Shown piece by piece: positions 42,131 to 51,438 of a DNA stretch of 64,000 bases (its first letter is position 1; each line of letters begins with the position of its first letter). Below the pieces are notes generated by a model that ran no database searches, had not been told where the DNA came from, and saw nothing but the letters and a program-made list of their open reading frames with translations. The translations under genes and the position numbers were made by a program. This DNA is from Streptomyces flavofungini (lineage in GTDB: Bacteria > Actinomycetota > Actinomycetes > Streptomycetales > Streptomycetaceae): positions 1,302,001 through 1,366,000 of the forward strand of contig NZ_CP128846.1 of the NCBI RefSeq assembly GCF_030388665.1, in the 5' to 3' direction.

Positions 42131-45100
42131 TCAGGACGCGCGGACGGCCTCCCACAGGGCGGGGACGTTCGGGGGCTCCCAGCCCGGGTAGGCGGTGTGC
42201 CCCTGGACGCAGCGGTAACGGACGCCCTCGTACGTCACCACGTCCCCGGCCGCGTAGGTCTCCCCCAGCTTCCAGGTGGTCTCGCCACCGCCGTCGCCCG
42301 GCACGGTGAGGGTGTAGGTGGTGCTGTGGCTGGTCTTCCCCTCGCCCGTGATGGTCAGGGTGTAGGTGCCCTGGGCCGTGCCCGCGGCGACCTCGACCGA
42401 GGCGGTCGCGGACTCTCCGGAGGTCACGGACTGAGGGCTGAGGGACACGCTGACGCCGGCCGGGGCTCCCGAGGCCGAGAGGGCCACCTTCTGCGGCTCA
42501 CCGGCCGTGGTGGCGGTGGTGACGGTCACCTTGGCGGACGAGCCGGGCTCGATGGTGCCCGAGGACGGGTTGGCGGAGATCGAGAAGTCGTCCACCGGGG
42601 TGGGCGTGTCGCCCACCGCCGTCTTCCAGATCGTGTACGCGACACCGTCCGCGCTGCGGTCCAGGGCGGTGGCGTTGATGTTGCTGGTGGTGTCGCAGGC
42701 GGAGTGGTAGCAGGAGTCGTAGGCGCGGCCCGCGGTGCCGCCCCACTTCGCGGCCTCGGACGCGGACTTGGTGGCCGAGGCGCCGGTGGCGTAGCCGGAG
42801 GTGGGGATGCCGACCCGCTGGAAGGAGTAGTCGTCGGAGCGGCCCCGGCCCTCGACGTTCTCCTGCGGGGCGAGGTTCAGGGAGTTCCAGTACTCGCGCA
42901 TCGGCGCGGACGCGGCGGAGTTCACGTTGTTGATGAAGTAGCCGGCGTTGGTCGAGCCGACCATGTCGAAGTTGTAGTACGCCTTGATCTTGGCGCGCTC
43001 GGTGGCGGAGAGCGAGGAGGCGTAGTAGTCCGAGCCGTTGAGGCCCTGCTCCTCGTCGGTCCACCAGGCGAAGCGGACCCGGTTCTTCATGGTGGGGTTG
43101 TTCTGCGCCAGGGAGAGCGCCGCCTCCAGGATGGTGCCGGAGCCCGAGCCGTTGTCGTTGATGCCGGGCCCGGCGGCCACGCCGTCGAGGTGCGCGCCGA
43201 ACATGTAGACGTTGTTCGCGTCGCCGCGCGGCCACTCGGCGATCAGGTTGTTGCCCGCGCCCGCGGAGCACCCGGAGGCGCACGTCTGCTCGGTGACGGT
43301 GTAACCGGCGGCCTGGAGCTTGCCCTTGACGTAGGCGAGCGAGGCCCGGTAGCCGGGTCCGGTGGCCCTGCGGTTGCCGCCGTTCTGCGAGGCGATGGTG
43401 TTGAACTGGGTCAGGTGCTCGCGCACCTTCGCCACGTCGACGTCCGGCGGCTGCGTCGGGTTGCCGCCGCCTCCGACCGTCAGCGTGTACTGGGCGGTGT
43501 GGGTCTTCGCGCCCGCGGTGCCCGTGACGGTGATCGGGTAGGTGCCGGGCTTCGCCGACTGCGCGGCGGTGACCTTCATGGTGGCGTCGGAGCCGGAGGT
43601 GACGGTGCCGGGGGTGAAGGCGACGTCGACACCCGTGGGAGCGCCGGATGAGGTCAGGGTGATCTGCTGGGCGCTGCCGGTGACGGTCGTCGTGTTGACC
43701 GTGGCGCTGGCCGTGGCGCCCGGGTCGACCTTGCCCGAGGAAGGGTTGAGCCCGAGGGAGAAGTCGTTCTGCTGCCCGGTGCAGGTGGGGTCACCGCTCT
43801 GGGCGGGGATGGAGATGGCGTCCCAGGCCGCCTTGGTGGCCTCGAACAGGCCGCAGCTCGCGTCCAGGTTCTTCGCCGAGGTGAGGGTGGCGGTGCGGTA
43901 GCGCTTGTACGTCATGCCGCTGGTCTTGAGGAGCATGGCGCCGTAGAAGATCTTACCGGCGTTCTGGATGCCCACACCGGTCACGGTCTTCTGGTTGCAG
44001 GTGGGGCTGGTGGGCTTGCCACCGCCGGGGTTGGAGCCCTCGGCGAGCAGATAGAACCAGTGGTTCATCGGCCCGGCCGCCTTGTGCTCCTCGGTCGAGG
44101 GGATCGACGAGTTGTAGCAGTTGGGGTCGTTGTTGATCCGGCTCGGGTCGTACATGTTGCGGATCGGACCGCGGCCCTGGAGGTTGACCATCTCGCCGAC
44201 GGTGAAGTCGGGGGTGTCGTACGGAGCGGACTGGTTGGCGTACGCCTCGGTCAGCGCGCCCATGATGTCGCCGGTGGCCTCACCGAGGCCGCGCTCGTTG
44301 TTCGCGCCGCCGGGGGTGTTGGAGTCCAGGCCGTGGCCGAACTCGTGGGCGACCACGTCCATTCCGGCGATCCACTCGCCCGCCGTATTGCGGCCGATGG
44401 TGACGGTGGAGCCGTCCCAGTAGGCGTTGAGCTCGTTGAGGCCGACGCGGACCGGCCAGCTCCGGCCGTTGCCGTCGTGGCCGTTGCGGCCGAACCACTC
44501 CTTGAACATGTTCCACTGCTTCTGCGCCGCGAACATGACGTCGACGCAGCCGGTTTCCTTGCTCTTGGGGTCGCCCGTGCCCCATTCGTCGGTGGCCTTG
44601 GTGAACAGGCCGCCGCTGTAGTCCGAGCACTGCAGGCCGGGGCGAGTGGTGTCGCGCAGGACGTAGTTGTTGCCCGACCGGGAGGTGTCGATGGTCAGCG
44701 GGCTCGGGCCGTTCCACTTGCTGCGTCCGGTGCCCGCGCGCACGTCGTCGTAGGTGTCGACGACCTTGCCGGTGCGGGCGTTCACGAAGACGTGCAGCTT
44801 GCTGGGGTCGCCCGCCTTGGACCTGCCGGTCAGCACGGTCTCCCAGGCGAGCGTCGGGGTGTCGTCCTTGACCCGGACGACCAGGCGTCCGGAGTCGGCC
44901 TTCTTGACCGAGGCGAGTCTCGCGCGGCTGGTCCTCTCCGCCTGCGCGGCCTTCACCCGCGCCTCGGTGCCGACCGAGATCCGGGCGTCGGTGGCGGCGT
45001 GGACGGACCGCACCTTGCCCTTTCCGTCGGCGAGGACCACGGCGTCGCCGCCCACCACCGGCAGTCCCCGGTAGGTGCGTTCGTAGGCGACGGAGTACAG

Positions 45101-45337
45101 GCCCTTGCCGAAGCGTGTGACCTGCTGCCGGTCGTACTGTTCCTCGGGCCCCTTGGCGAGTGCGTCGAGGCCGCTCTGCGCCGCCTGGTCGGCGGCGGCG
45201 ACGGCCTTCGCAAGGGGGTCCGGCTTGCCCTCCGGGGGCGAGGTGCGCGCCGTGGCCGAGGCCAGGGTCGTCGGCGCCACCACCCCTCCGAGCACCAGGG
45301 CCAGGGTTATCCCGGCCGCTGCGGTCTTTCTGGGCAT
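42131..45337 (-). CDS. Secreted double protease: M4 metallopeptidase fused to M28 aminopeptidase and a chitin-binding-like module
   Basis: 1068 aa, ATG at 45337 behind AAGGAG. Signal peptide 1-~30 ([18 protein letters not shown], cleavage near ASA-TA). A propeptide ~35-200 of FTP/PepSY type is followed by a thermolysin-like catalytic domain ~205-515: H331-E-F-G-H335 with Glu353 in GLGEATGD. A beta-sandwich ~525-622 leads to an M28 aminopeptidase ~635-910 with H716/D718 in GAHLDG, D728 in NDNGSG, E762/E763, D791 in NFDMVG and H878 in CYHSACD, as in the S. griseus aminopeptidase. A second sandwich ~915-1012 and a CBM5/12-like module 1021-1065 ([20 protein letters not shown]) follow. It should be an extracellular zinc endo- plus exopeptidase. 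The 224 bp upstream contain TTGCCAG repeats but no certain promoter. Confidence 0.93.
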   Translation of the reverse strand: MPRKTAAAGITLALVLGGVVAPTTLASATARTSPPEGKPDPLAKAVAAADQAAQSGLDALAKGPEEQYDRQQVTRFGKGLYSVAYERTYRGLPVVGGDAVVLADGKGKVRSVHAATDARISVGTEARVKAAQAERTSRARLASVKKADSGRLVVRVKDDTPTLAWETVLTGRSKAGDPSKLHVFVNARTGKVVDTYDDVRAGTGRSKWNGPSPLTIDTSRSGNNYVLRDTTRPGLQCSDYSGGLFTKATDEWGTGDPKSKETGCVDVMFAAQKQWNMFKEWFGRNGHDGNGRSWPVRVGLNELNAYWDGSTVTIGRNTAGEWIAGMDVVAHEFGHGLDSNTPGGANNERGLGEATGDIMGALTEAYANQSAPYDTPDFTVGEMVNLQGRGPIRNMYDPSRINNDPNCYNSSIPSTEEHKAAGPMNHWFYLLAEGSNPGGGKPTSPTCNQKTVTGVGIQNAGKIFYGAMLLKTSGMTYKRYRTATLTSAKNLDASCGLFEATKAAWDAISIPAQSGDPTCTGQQNDFSLGLNPSSGKVDPGATASATVNTTTVTGSAQQITLTSSGAPTGVDVAFTPGTVTSGSDATMKVTAAQSAKPGTYPITVTGTAGAKTHTAQYTLTVGGGGNPTQPPDVDVAKVREHLTQFNTIASQNGGNRRATGPGYRASLAYVKGKLQAAGYTVTEQTCASGCSAGAGNNLIAEWPRGDANNVYMFGAHLDGVAAGPGINDNGSGSGTILEAALSLAQNNPTMKNRVRFAWWTDEEQGLNGSDYYASSLSATERAKIKAYYNFDMVGSTNAGYFINNVNSAASAPMREYWNSLNLAPQENVEGRGRSDDYSFQRVGIPTSGYATGASATKSASEAAKWGGTAGRAYDSCYHSACDTTSNINATALDRSADGVAYTIWKTAVGDTPTPVDDFSISANPSSGTIEPGSSAKVTVTTATTAGEPQKVALSASGAPAGVSVSLSPQSVTSGESATASVEVAAGTAQGTYTLTITGEGKTSHSTTYTLTVPGDGGGETTWKLGETYAAGDVVTYEGVRYRCVQGHTAYPGWEPPNVPALWEAVRAS

Positions 45338-45561
45338 CTCGGCTCCTTGTGAGAGGTGTGGAAGCCCCGTTCAGCCGACGGGATCCGGACGCGGCGAACT
45401 CCGGCGCCCGGTAGCGCCCCCGCCCCTTTAACTGACCGTGACATGACACAAATAGGGCTGGCGGAACCCTCACACCCCGCCGGGTCGCGGTCAATGAATC
45501 CCGGCCGCCCGGCACGTCCTGGCAAGATCTGGCAAGTCCGGCCGCACGGCACGGCCCCGGC

Positions 45562-46974
45562 TCACCCCGACACGTCCCCGAGCCGCTCCCGGCGCTCCCG
45601 GACCTCCGGCAAGTCGCCCCAGCGCCCGGCGAGCCTGCCGCGCAGCCCGCGCAGCTCGGCGGCGATCGTCAGTTCGCGGGAGCGCATCGCCTCCGCGAGG
45701 ACCGGCTGTGCCAGGGCGACCGCCGCGACCGGGTCACCGGCGCAGGCCCAGCTGTCCGCGAGCCGCAGGGTGAGCAGCACACGGGTGGTGCGCATCAGGG
45801 GCGGCAGGAGCGCGCACGACTGCGCGGTGGCCGCGACCGCGCGCCGGGCCGCGGCCCGGTCACCCGTCGCCGCCGAGAGGTCGCGCAGCGCGCCGCCGAT
45901 CGCGGACTCCAGGCGCAGTACCCCTTCGGCCCCGGCGAGCCAGGGCGCCTCGAGCCGGTCCCGCTCGTCCAGACGCGCGAACCCGCGCCGGGCCGCCGCG
46001 ATGTGACGCCTGCACGCGGCGGCGTCCTGGCGGAGCGCATACGCCCGCGCCTGGTAGAGGTCCCCGAGCAGCGCCATCCAGCGCCGCTCGGCGTCGACCG
46101 CGCCGATGGCCTCCGCGTACACGAGGGTCGAGGCGGCGTCGCCGTCGAGCCGGACCAGGGTGCACACGTCGCTCAGCAGGGTCGCCCGGGCCGACGCGTC
46201 CTCGGCGGCGTCCGCCCACCGCAGGCCCTGCCCGAACCAGGCCATGGCGACGCCGCTCTGCCCCCGCTCCATCCGCAGCCGCCCCGCGACCTGGGCGTAC
46301 TGCGCGGCGAGCCGCAACTGCCCGTACGGCGGGCGGCCCGTGGAGCCGACCGCCTCGGCCCAGCGCACCACGCCGCGCAGGAGCCGTTCCACGGTCGCCG
46401 CGCACGCGCCCGTCGGCTGGACGAACGCCTCCCGGATCAGGCAGGCGAGGACGGCGGTGAGGCCGTGCAGCAGGTCGGACTCCGCACCGGCCGCCGCGCC
46501 CGCGCCGCCGAAGGGTCCGCCCGCCCCCTTGAGGAGCACCGCCGCCTCGCTCTGGTCGGGCACGGCGCACCCCACCGTGCCGTGCAGCGGGCAGGCGAGC
46601 CCCTCGGCCGGAAGCCGGGCGGGCCACGCCGGGAAGACCGGGGGCGCCTCGTCGCCGGGCGGGTCCGCTCCGGGGAGCGGGGAGAACAGTGTGGGGTCCG
46701 TGAGGCTGCGGCCGGGCGCCCCGGGGTCGTGGCGGGGCGGGTCGAGGACCGCCGCGAGCCGGCCGCCGGTCTCCAGGACCACGTCGAGCCGGCGCACCAG
46801 ACCGAAGGGCGGCTCCCGCAGCCCCCCTTCGAGCCTGCTGATGAAGGTGTGGTGATACCCCACCCTCCGACCCAGCTGCACCTGGGTCAGCCCGGATCTT
46901 CGGCGGTGGAAGCGCAGCTGCCGCCCGAACTCGGCCCAACGCGGCTCCACCGTCTCCGACACGCCGACGGACAT
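45562..46974 (-). CDS. XRE-family regulator with a long C-terminal TPR-like region
   Basis: 470 aa, ATG at 46974. Residues ~14-70 form a helix-turn-helix of the XRE type (FGRQLRFHRRRSGLTQVQLG, FISRLEGGLREPPFGLVRRL). A Pro-rich linker (~80-165) follows, including a CPLHGTVGC segment. The remaining ~300 residues are helical and TPR-like (AAQYAQVAGRLRMERGQSGV, LLGDLYQARAYALRQDAAAC). Streptomyces have many such regulators, some acting on neighbouring membrane or secretion genes. A 16-bp palindrome overlaps its likely -35 and suggests it is itself regulated, perhaps by its own product. It is not clearly co-transcribed with the flanking genes. Confidence 0.85.
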   Translation of the reverse strand: MSVGVSETVEPRWAEFGRQLRFHRRRSGLTQVQLGRRVGYHHTFISRLEGGLREPPFGLVRRLDVVLETGGRLAAVLDPPRHDPGAPGRSLTDPTLFSPLPGADPPGDEAPPVFPAWPARLPAEGLACPLHGTVGCAVPDQSEAAVLLKGAGGPFGGAGAAAGAESDLLHGLTAVLACLIREAFVQPTGACAATVERLLRGVVRWAEAVGSTGRPPYGQLRLAAQYAQVAGRLRMERGQSGVAMAWFGQGLRWADAAEDASARATLLSDVCTLVRLDGDAASTLVYAEAIGAVDAERRWMALLGDLYQARAYALRQDAAACRRHIAAARRGFARLDERDRLEAPWLAGAEGVLRLESAIGGALRDLSAATGDRAAARRAVAATAQSCALLPPLMRTTRVLLTLRLADSWACAGDPVAAVALAQPVLAEAMRSRELTIAAELRGLRGRLAGRWGDLPEVRERRERLGDVSG

Positions 46975-47023
46975 GACCCCTCCCCCATCGGGCGTTCACC
47001 CTTGGGGCAGTGTGGCACCGGAG

Positions 47024-47039
47024 ATTGGTACGTACCAAT
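47024..47039 (-). promoter_or_regulatory. 16-bp perfect palindrome at the XRE gene promoter
   Basis: ATTGGTACGTACCAAT is perfectly self-complementary and lies 50 bp upstream of the XRE start. On the minus strand it includes TTGGTA, and 18 bp further CACACT could be a -10. The layout is that of an operator covering the -35. Confidence 0.7.
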
Positions 47040-47059
47040 GCCCGGAAGGTCAAATCCCC

Positions 47060-47620
47060 TTAAGGAGTACGGTCGTTGAGGATCCGCTGGAACAGCCGGT
47101 GGTCGCGCCAGGCGCCGTTGATGTGCAGGTACTGGCGCGCGAGGCCGAACTCCTCGAAGCCGCACTTGGCGAGGACGCGCTGCGACGCCGTGTTGTCGAC
47201 GAGCGTGCCGGCCTCCACGCGGTGCAGGCCGAGCCGCTCGTCGGCGACCCGGCACACGGCACTCGCGGCGGCGGTGGCGAGGCCGCGGCCGGCGTACGTG
47301 ACGTCGATCCAGTAGCCCAGGTTGGCGCTGAGGAGCGGGGCGGGGGAGATGTGCGAGAGCGTGATGGCGCCCGCGACCTCACCCGCGCCCTCGTCCCACA
47401 GCAGCCACGGCACCAGCAGGCCCGCCGCGCCCTTCTCCGCCTGGGCGCGCAGCCGCTCCGCCTGGCCCTCGGTGGTGTAGTAGGACTCGGGGCGCTCCGG
47501 GTCCCAAGGGCTGAGGTGGTCGCGGCTGCGGCGGACGGCGCGGGCCAGTACCTCGGCGTCGTCGAGGGACGCCGGGCGCAGCACGACGGTGTCGGTGAGC
47601 CGTTCGGCTTCCGTGATCAT
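47060..47620 (-). CDS. GNAT-family acetyltransferase (RimJ/RimL type)
   Basis: 186 aa, ATG at 47620, 10 bp after the SDR stop, so the two are probably co-translated. The fold is seen in order: DTVVLRPASLDDAEVLARAV, LGYWIDVTYAGRGLATAAAS (acetyl-CoA-binding R/Q-x-x-G-x-G/A loop as RGLATA), VDNTASQRVLAKCGFEEFG. RimJ/RimL-like enzymes acetylate protein N-termini or small amines. No substrate can be read from the sequence. It is the third gene of a radical SAM / SDR / GNAT set, so it could modify the product of the first two enzymes. Confidence 0.9.
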   Translation of the reverse strand: MITEAERLTDTVVLRPASLDDAEVLARAVRRSRDHLSPWDPERPESYYTTEGQAERLRAQAEKGAAGLLVPWLLWDEGAGEVAGAITLSHISPAPLLSANLGYWIDVTYAGRGLATAAASAVCRVADERLGLHRVEAGTLVDNTASQRVLAKCGFEEFGLARQYLHINGAWRDHRLFQRILNDRTP

Positions 47621-47630
47621 GGACGCCGCC

Positions 47631-48362
47631 TCACATTCCGCCGGCGACGCGCAGGACCGCGCCCGTCGTGTACGACGCGTCGTCCGACAGGAGCCAGGCG
47701 ACGGCGCCGGAGATCTCCTCGGGCCGTCCCGAGCGGCCCATGGGGATGGTGGGGGCGAGCTTCGCCGGGCGCTCGGGGTCCTCGTGGAACTCGGTCCGGA
47801 TGATGCCCGGGGCCACGCAGTTGACGCGGATGCCGAGCGGGGCGACCTCCTTGGCGAGGCCCACGGTCATGGTGTCCGTCGCGGCCTTGGTGGCGGCGTA
47901 GTGGACGTACTGGCCGGGACTGCCGAGGGTGGCGGCGCCGGAGGAGATGTTCACGATCGCGCCGCCGCCGGTGCGGGTCATGTCCCGCACGGCGCGGCGG
48001 GCGCAGAGCAGATAGCCGAGGACGTTCACGTCGATGGCGCGGCGCATGCCCTCGGCGTCGGCGTCGGCGAGGGGGCCGTTCGGGCCGCTGACGCCGGCGT
48101 TGTTCACCAGGCCCGTGACGGTGCCGAGTTCGGTCGCGGCGGTCTCGAAGAGCCGGTCCACGTCCTTCTCGTCCGTGGTGTCCATGCGGACGGCGACACA
48201 ACGGCGGCCGGTCGCGCGGACGGCCCGCGCGGTGCGCTCGGCGGCCTGTTCGTCCGAGCGGTAGCCGACGGCGACGTCGTGGCCGTCCCGCGCGAGCCGC
48301 AGGGCGACGGCGGCGCCGATCCCTCTGGTGCCGCCGGTGATGACGGTGACGTGCTGGTCCAT
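47631..48362 (-). CDS. Short-chain dehydrogenase/reductase (FabG-like)
   Basis: 243 aa, ATG at 48362 behind GGAGGC; a longer frame upstream is a shadow of the radical SAM gene. Classical SDR motifs: NAD(P) loop TGGTRGIG near residue 10, NNAGVSG, catalytic Ser in NISSGAATLGSPGQ, and Tyr-x3-Lys in YAATKAAT. The basic residue after the second strand (GYRSDEQ) suggests NADPH. It resembles 3-oxoacyl-ACP reductases but is not near fatty-acid genes. It lies 32 bp behind the radical SAM gene and 10 bp before the acetyltransferase gene, so it should act on the same compound. Confidence 0.92.
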   Translation of the reverse strand: MDQHVTVITGGTRGIGAAVALRLARDGHDVAVGYRSDEQAAERTARAVRATGRRCVAVRMDTTDEKDVDRLFETAATELGTVTGLVNNAGVSGPNGPLADADAEGMRRAIDVNVLGYLLCARRAVRDMTRTGGGAIVNISSGAATLGSPGQYVHYAATKAATDTMTVGLAKEVAPLGIRVNCVAPGIIRTEFHEDPERPAKLAPTIPMGRSGRPEEISGAVAWLLSDDASYTTGAVLRVAGGM

Positions 48363-48394
48363 GGGGCCTCCGGCCTGGTTCGTCGGGGCGGACG

Positions 48395-49705
48395 TCACGC
48401 GGGGAGACTGTCCATGAAGCTGCTCACCGAGAAGACCGCGTTGCCGGGGCCCGCGGGGCCGTATCCGGGCGGCGAGGTCAGGCCGAACTCCTCCATCGTG
48501 GCGCGGTACTCCTGGAGCAGCCGCACGTGGTACTCCAGGGGCGCGCCCAGCGGGTTGGCCTTGCCGAGCGGCGTCGTGGGCTCCGGGCACCAGGTGGTGA
48601 ACCGGGGCGTGATGCCGTGCGCCATGAAGTACCTGAGGCCCTCGACGGTGGAGTCGATGGCCTGATCGACCGTCTTGAACCCGAAGGGCTCGGCCATCTC
48701 GACGCCCGCGACGAAGTTCGGGATGACGTTGCGCGGCCCGAACACCTCGGCGGAGTCCAGGATCCGGCGGTGCCACTCGTCGCGGCCCACATAGCGCTCC
48801 TTGCCGGGGCAGTAGCGCTCGAACAGGTACGGGTCCCACACCTCGTAGTTGGGGTGGTAGATGCGCACGCCGTAGTCGTGGAAGCGCTGCACGTCCTCCT
48901 TGGGCAGTGCCTGCGCGACGACCTTGCCGATCCAGCGGCCGGGGAAGCGCTCCTCGATGGCCTTGGCGTACTGGCCGTAGAAGTCGGCCTCGTCCTTGCC
49001 GCCGATCGTCGAGGTGACCGCGCCGCCGGTGAGGGTGTACGCGGTGGAGGTCTTCGCGGTGTCGTACTTGTCGATGATCTCCAGCGCCTCCAGGACCTCC
49101 TCGACGGGCTTGACGCCGGTGTAGGGGCGGCCCGCGGCCTTGTGCTGGCGCCAGTTGTGGTTGATGTCGCAGTACTGGCACTCCTCCTTGGCGCCGAAGT
49201 ACTGGCAGACGCGGAAGACCGTCAGGTAGACCAGGTAGCCCCACTGGATGGTCGGGGCGACCTCCATGACGGACTTGCCGTTCGCGAGCTTGTGCCGGTA
49301 GTAGTCCGGCATCGGGGGCAGGCCCACGTCGGAGATGCGCTGCCCGTCCAGGTAGAGGCCGAGCAGTCCGTCGGCGTCGGCGGCCACGCGGTAGGGCGAG
49401 GACGGGTTCACCCGCACCGACACCACGGTGCGGCGCAGCTCGTAGGGGCCGCCGGTGAGCACGATCTCCTCCGGCGGGCGGCGCAGCGCGGCCTCGCCCA
49501 GCTCGGGCAGGGTGCCGTGGTCGAAGGAGAAGATGAAGTACGACTTCGGCTTGATGTCGCCGGAGGCCTCGTTGGCGCTGTCGCTGAGCGCCGACTCGTC
49601 GAAGGCGATCCCGCCGCGCAGCAGGTCCTCCTTGATCACGGCCTCGCGCGGCACCTGGGAGTGCCGCTGCATGAGTCCTTCGATCAGCTCCGTACGCCTG
49701 GGCAT
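48395..49705 (-). CDS. Radical SAM enzyme with an unusual CX8CX2C cluster motif
   Basis: 436 aa from the ATG at 49705 behind GAGGTG; the upstream extension of the frame is low-complexity. A ~150-residue N-terminal part of unknown fold comes first. The cluster motif is C167-x8-C176-x2-C179 (CQYFGAKEECQYC), not the usual CX3CX2C. The aromatic residue before the last Cys and the following TLTGGAV (224-230) at the expected GGE position support a radical SAM barrel. I do not recognise the exact family or substrate. The gene leads an operon with an SDR and a GNAT, suggesting a small-molecule pathway. Upstream, GACGT and ACGTC arms at 49737-49741 and 49754-49758 may mark an operator. Confidence 0.82.
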   Translation of the reverse strand: MPRRTELIEGLMQRHSQVPREAVIKEDLLRGGIAFDESALSDSANEASGDIKPKSYFIFSFDHGTLPELGEAALRRPPEEIVLTGGPYELRRTVVSVRVNPSSPYRVAADADGLLGLYLDGQRISDVGLPPMPDYYRHKLANGKSVMEVAPTIQWGYLVYLTVFRVCQYFGAKEECQYCDINHNWRQHKAAGRPYTGVKPVEEVLEALEIIDKYDTAKTSTAYTLTGGAVTSTIGGKDEADFYGQYAKAIEERFPGRWIGKVVAQALPKEDVQRFHDYGVRIYHPNYEVWDPYLFERYCPGKERYVGRDEWHRRILDSAEVFGPRNVIPNFVAGVEMAEPFGFKTVDQAIDSTVEGLRYFMAHGITPRFTTWCPEPTTPLGKANPLGAPLEYHVRLLQEYRATMEEFGLTSPPGYGPAGPGNAVFSVSSFMDSLPA

Positions 49706-49976
49706 GGGGCGGGCACCTCGGATCCTGTAGAGCTTTGACGTTTTTGTCTGTTTACGTCCGGTTTTACGGCCACGCCCGGGGTCACCGTGCGCAAGGTCCA
49801 CGCTAATACCGGCGCTCTCGCCGCCGAATCCGCCTCCGGTCGCGACCGTGCTCCGCCTCCGGTCCCAGGGGGCGGACGCCGGGAACCCGGCCCCCCGGCC
49901 TGCACGTTCTCCAAGTCGCCGGACGCGGTCACGGGGCCGCGTCGGTCCGGCCCGAACCGACGCGCGGGGGAAGCCC

Positions 49977-51323
49977 ATGAACGATCTGGTGGCGGGAGGC
50001 AATCTGCCTCTGCCGGACGGCCCCCTCACGCTCCGCGTGCCCGGCCCCTTCGACCTGTCGGTGCTGATCACGGGCGACAGCGGCAAGGTCGCGGGCGACG
50101 CCGACTTCGTCTTCTACAACCAGCCGGCCGCGTCCGGCGCCCGCCTCAGCGGCGACATGGTCACGGTCGACGCCCGCCGCCTGCGCCCCGGCGCGAGCCG
50201 CGTCACCGTCGTCGTCAGCCCCACCGAGCCCGGCACCGCGCTCGGGCGGCTTCCCGCGATAGCCCTCCAGGTCACCAGCGTGCGCGGGGAGCCCGTCGCC
50301 CGCTTCGCGCCCCCGCGCGCACAGCACGAGACGGTGCTCCTGCTCGCCGAGATCTACCGCCGGGGCACGGGCTGGAAGCTGCGCGCGCTCGGACAGGGGT
50401 ACGCGGACGGGCTCGCCGGTGTGGCCAGGGACTTCGGCCTGGACGTGGCCGACGACACACCCCCTCCGGCCCCGGCGCCCCGGCCGACCGCCCCGCCACC
50501 GCCCGCCGCACCCCGGCCGACCGCCCCGCTCGCCCCGCCGCCCCCGACGGCCGACCTCTTCCTCACCCTCGTGAACTCCGCGCGCGCCCGCGCCGGAGTC
50601 CCACCCGTGCGCTTCGACGCCCGCCTCACCGAGGCCGCCCGCGCGCACGCCGCCGGGATGGCGGCGCGCGGCAAGCTCAGCTCCGAGGGCCCGGACGGGG
50701 TCTCGCTGCACCAGCGCGTGACCGCGGGCGGCTTCGCGTACCTGGCGATCGGCGAGCACCTGGTGTCGGGCCCGCGCACCCCGGCCGACTTCCTCGACTA
50801 CTGCCTGGGCGACGACCGCTCCCGGCAGACCGTCCTGGAGCCCGCCCACAGCCACGTCGGAGTCGCGTCCGTCCCGCACACACGCTCCGGGGACGTCTTC
50901 TGGACGGCGCTGTGGGCCGAGCCGTACTCCCCGCAGGGCCTGGCGAGGACGGCCGCCGACGTCCTGGCCCGCACCAACGCCCACCGGGCCGCGGCCGGAC
51001 TGCGGCCCCTGGCGCCCGACCCGCGCCTGACCGCCGCCGCCCAGGCCCACAGCGCCGACATGATCGCCCGCGACTTCTACTCCCACACCGCCCCGGACGG
51101 CAGCGAGCCGTGGCACCGCGCCGCCGCCGCGGGCAGCGCGCACCGCACGGTCGGCGAGAACATCGCGTGCGGCCAGCGCTCGGCCGCGGAGGTCGTCGAG
51201 GGCTGGATGAACAGCCCCGGCCACCGCGCCAACATCCTCAAGCCCGCCTTCACCCACCTCGGCGTGGGCTTCGCGGGCGGGGGTTCGGCGGGGACGTACT
51301 GGACGCAGCTCTTCGGGGGCTAG
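49977..51323 (+). CDS. TerD-domain protein fused to two CAP/SCP domains
   Basis: 448 aa from the ATG at 49977 behind GGGGGAAG; the frame to 49848 is Arg-rich with no ribosome site. Residues 1-~158 form a TerD fold (DLSVLITGDSGKV, DADFVFYNQP, VTVVVSPTE), without the acidic GDGDDE-type calcium loop usual in TerD. A Pro/Ala/Thr-rich linker covers 159-192. CAP domain 1 (~193-316) is degenerate: its usual FxSH and GWxxSPGHR segments are missing. CAP domain 2 (~325-446) is canonical: RDFYSHTAPDG, GENIACG, GWMNSPGHRANIL, HLGVGFA. There is no signal peptide, although CAP domains are normally extracellular. TerD proteins belong to a stress-response system, so a role in envelope stress is possible but unproven. 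Confidence 0.88.
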   Translation: MNDLVAGGNLPLPDGPLTLRVPGPFDLSVLITGDSGKVAGDADFVFYNQPAASGARLSGDMVTVDARRLRPGASRVTVVVSPTEPGTALGRLPAIALQVTSVRGEPVARFAPPRAQHETVLLLAEIYRRGTGWKLRALGQGYADGLAGVARDFGLDVADDTPPPAPAPRPTAPPPPAAPRPTAPLAPPPPTADLFLTLVNSARARAGVPPVRFDARLTEAARAHAAGMAARGKLSSEGPDGVSLHQRVTAGGFAYLAIGEHLVSGPRTPADFLDYCLGDDRSRQTVLEPAHSHVGVASVPHTRSGDVFWTALWAEPYSPQGLARTAADVLARTNAHRAAAGLRPLAPDPRLTAAAQAHSADMIARDFYSHTAPDGSEPWHRAAAAGSAHRTVGENIACGQRSAAEVVEGWMNSPGHRANILKPAFTHLGVGFAGGGSAGTYWTQLFGG

Positions 51324-51375
51324 GTTCTGCCCGACGGGTCCCCGCGACGGGGTCTTCGCCTCGGGGTCCCCGCAA

Positions 51376-51398
51376 GGCGGCGCCGACCGGGCGCCGCC
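51376..51398. terminator. Hairpin terminator between convergent genes
   Basis: A perfect 9-bp stem, GGCGGCGCC / GGCGCCGCC, with the loop GACCG lies between the stop of the TerD-CAP gene (plus) and the stop of a Gfo/Idh/MocA gene (minus). No T-run follows, as is common for Streptomyces terminators. Confidence 0.75.
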
Positions 51399-51438
51399 CC
51401 GCCGGAAGGCCCCGTGCCGGACGGGACCCGCGCCCCCC

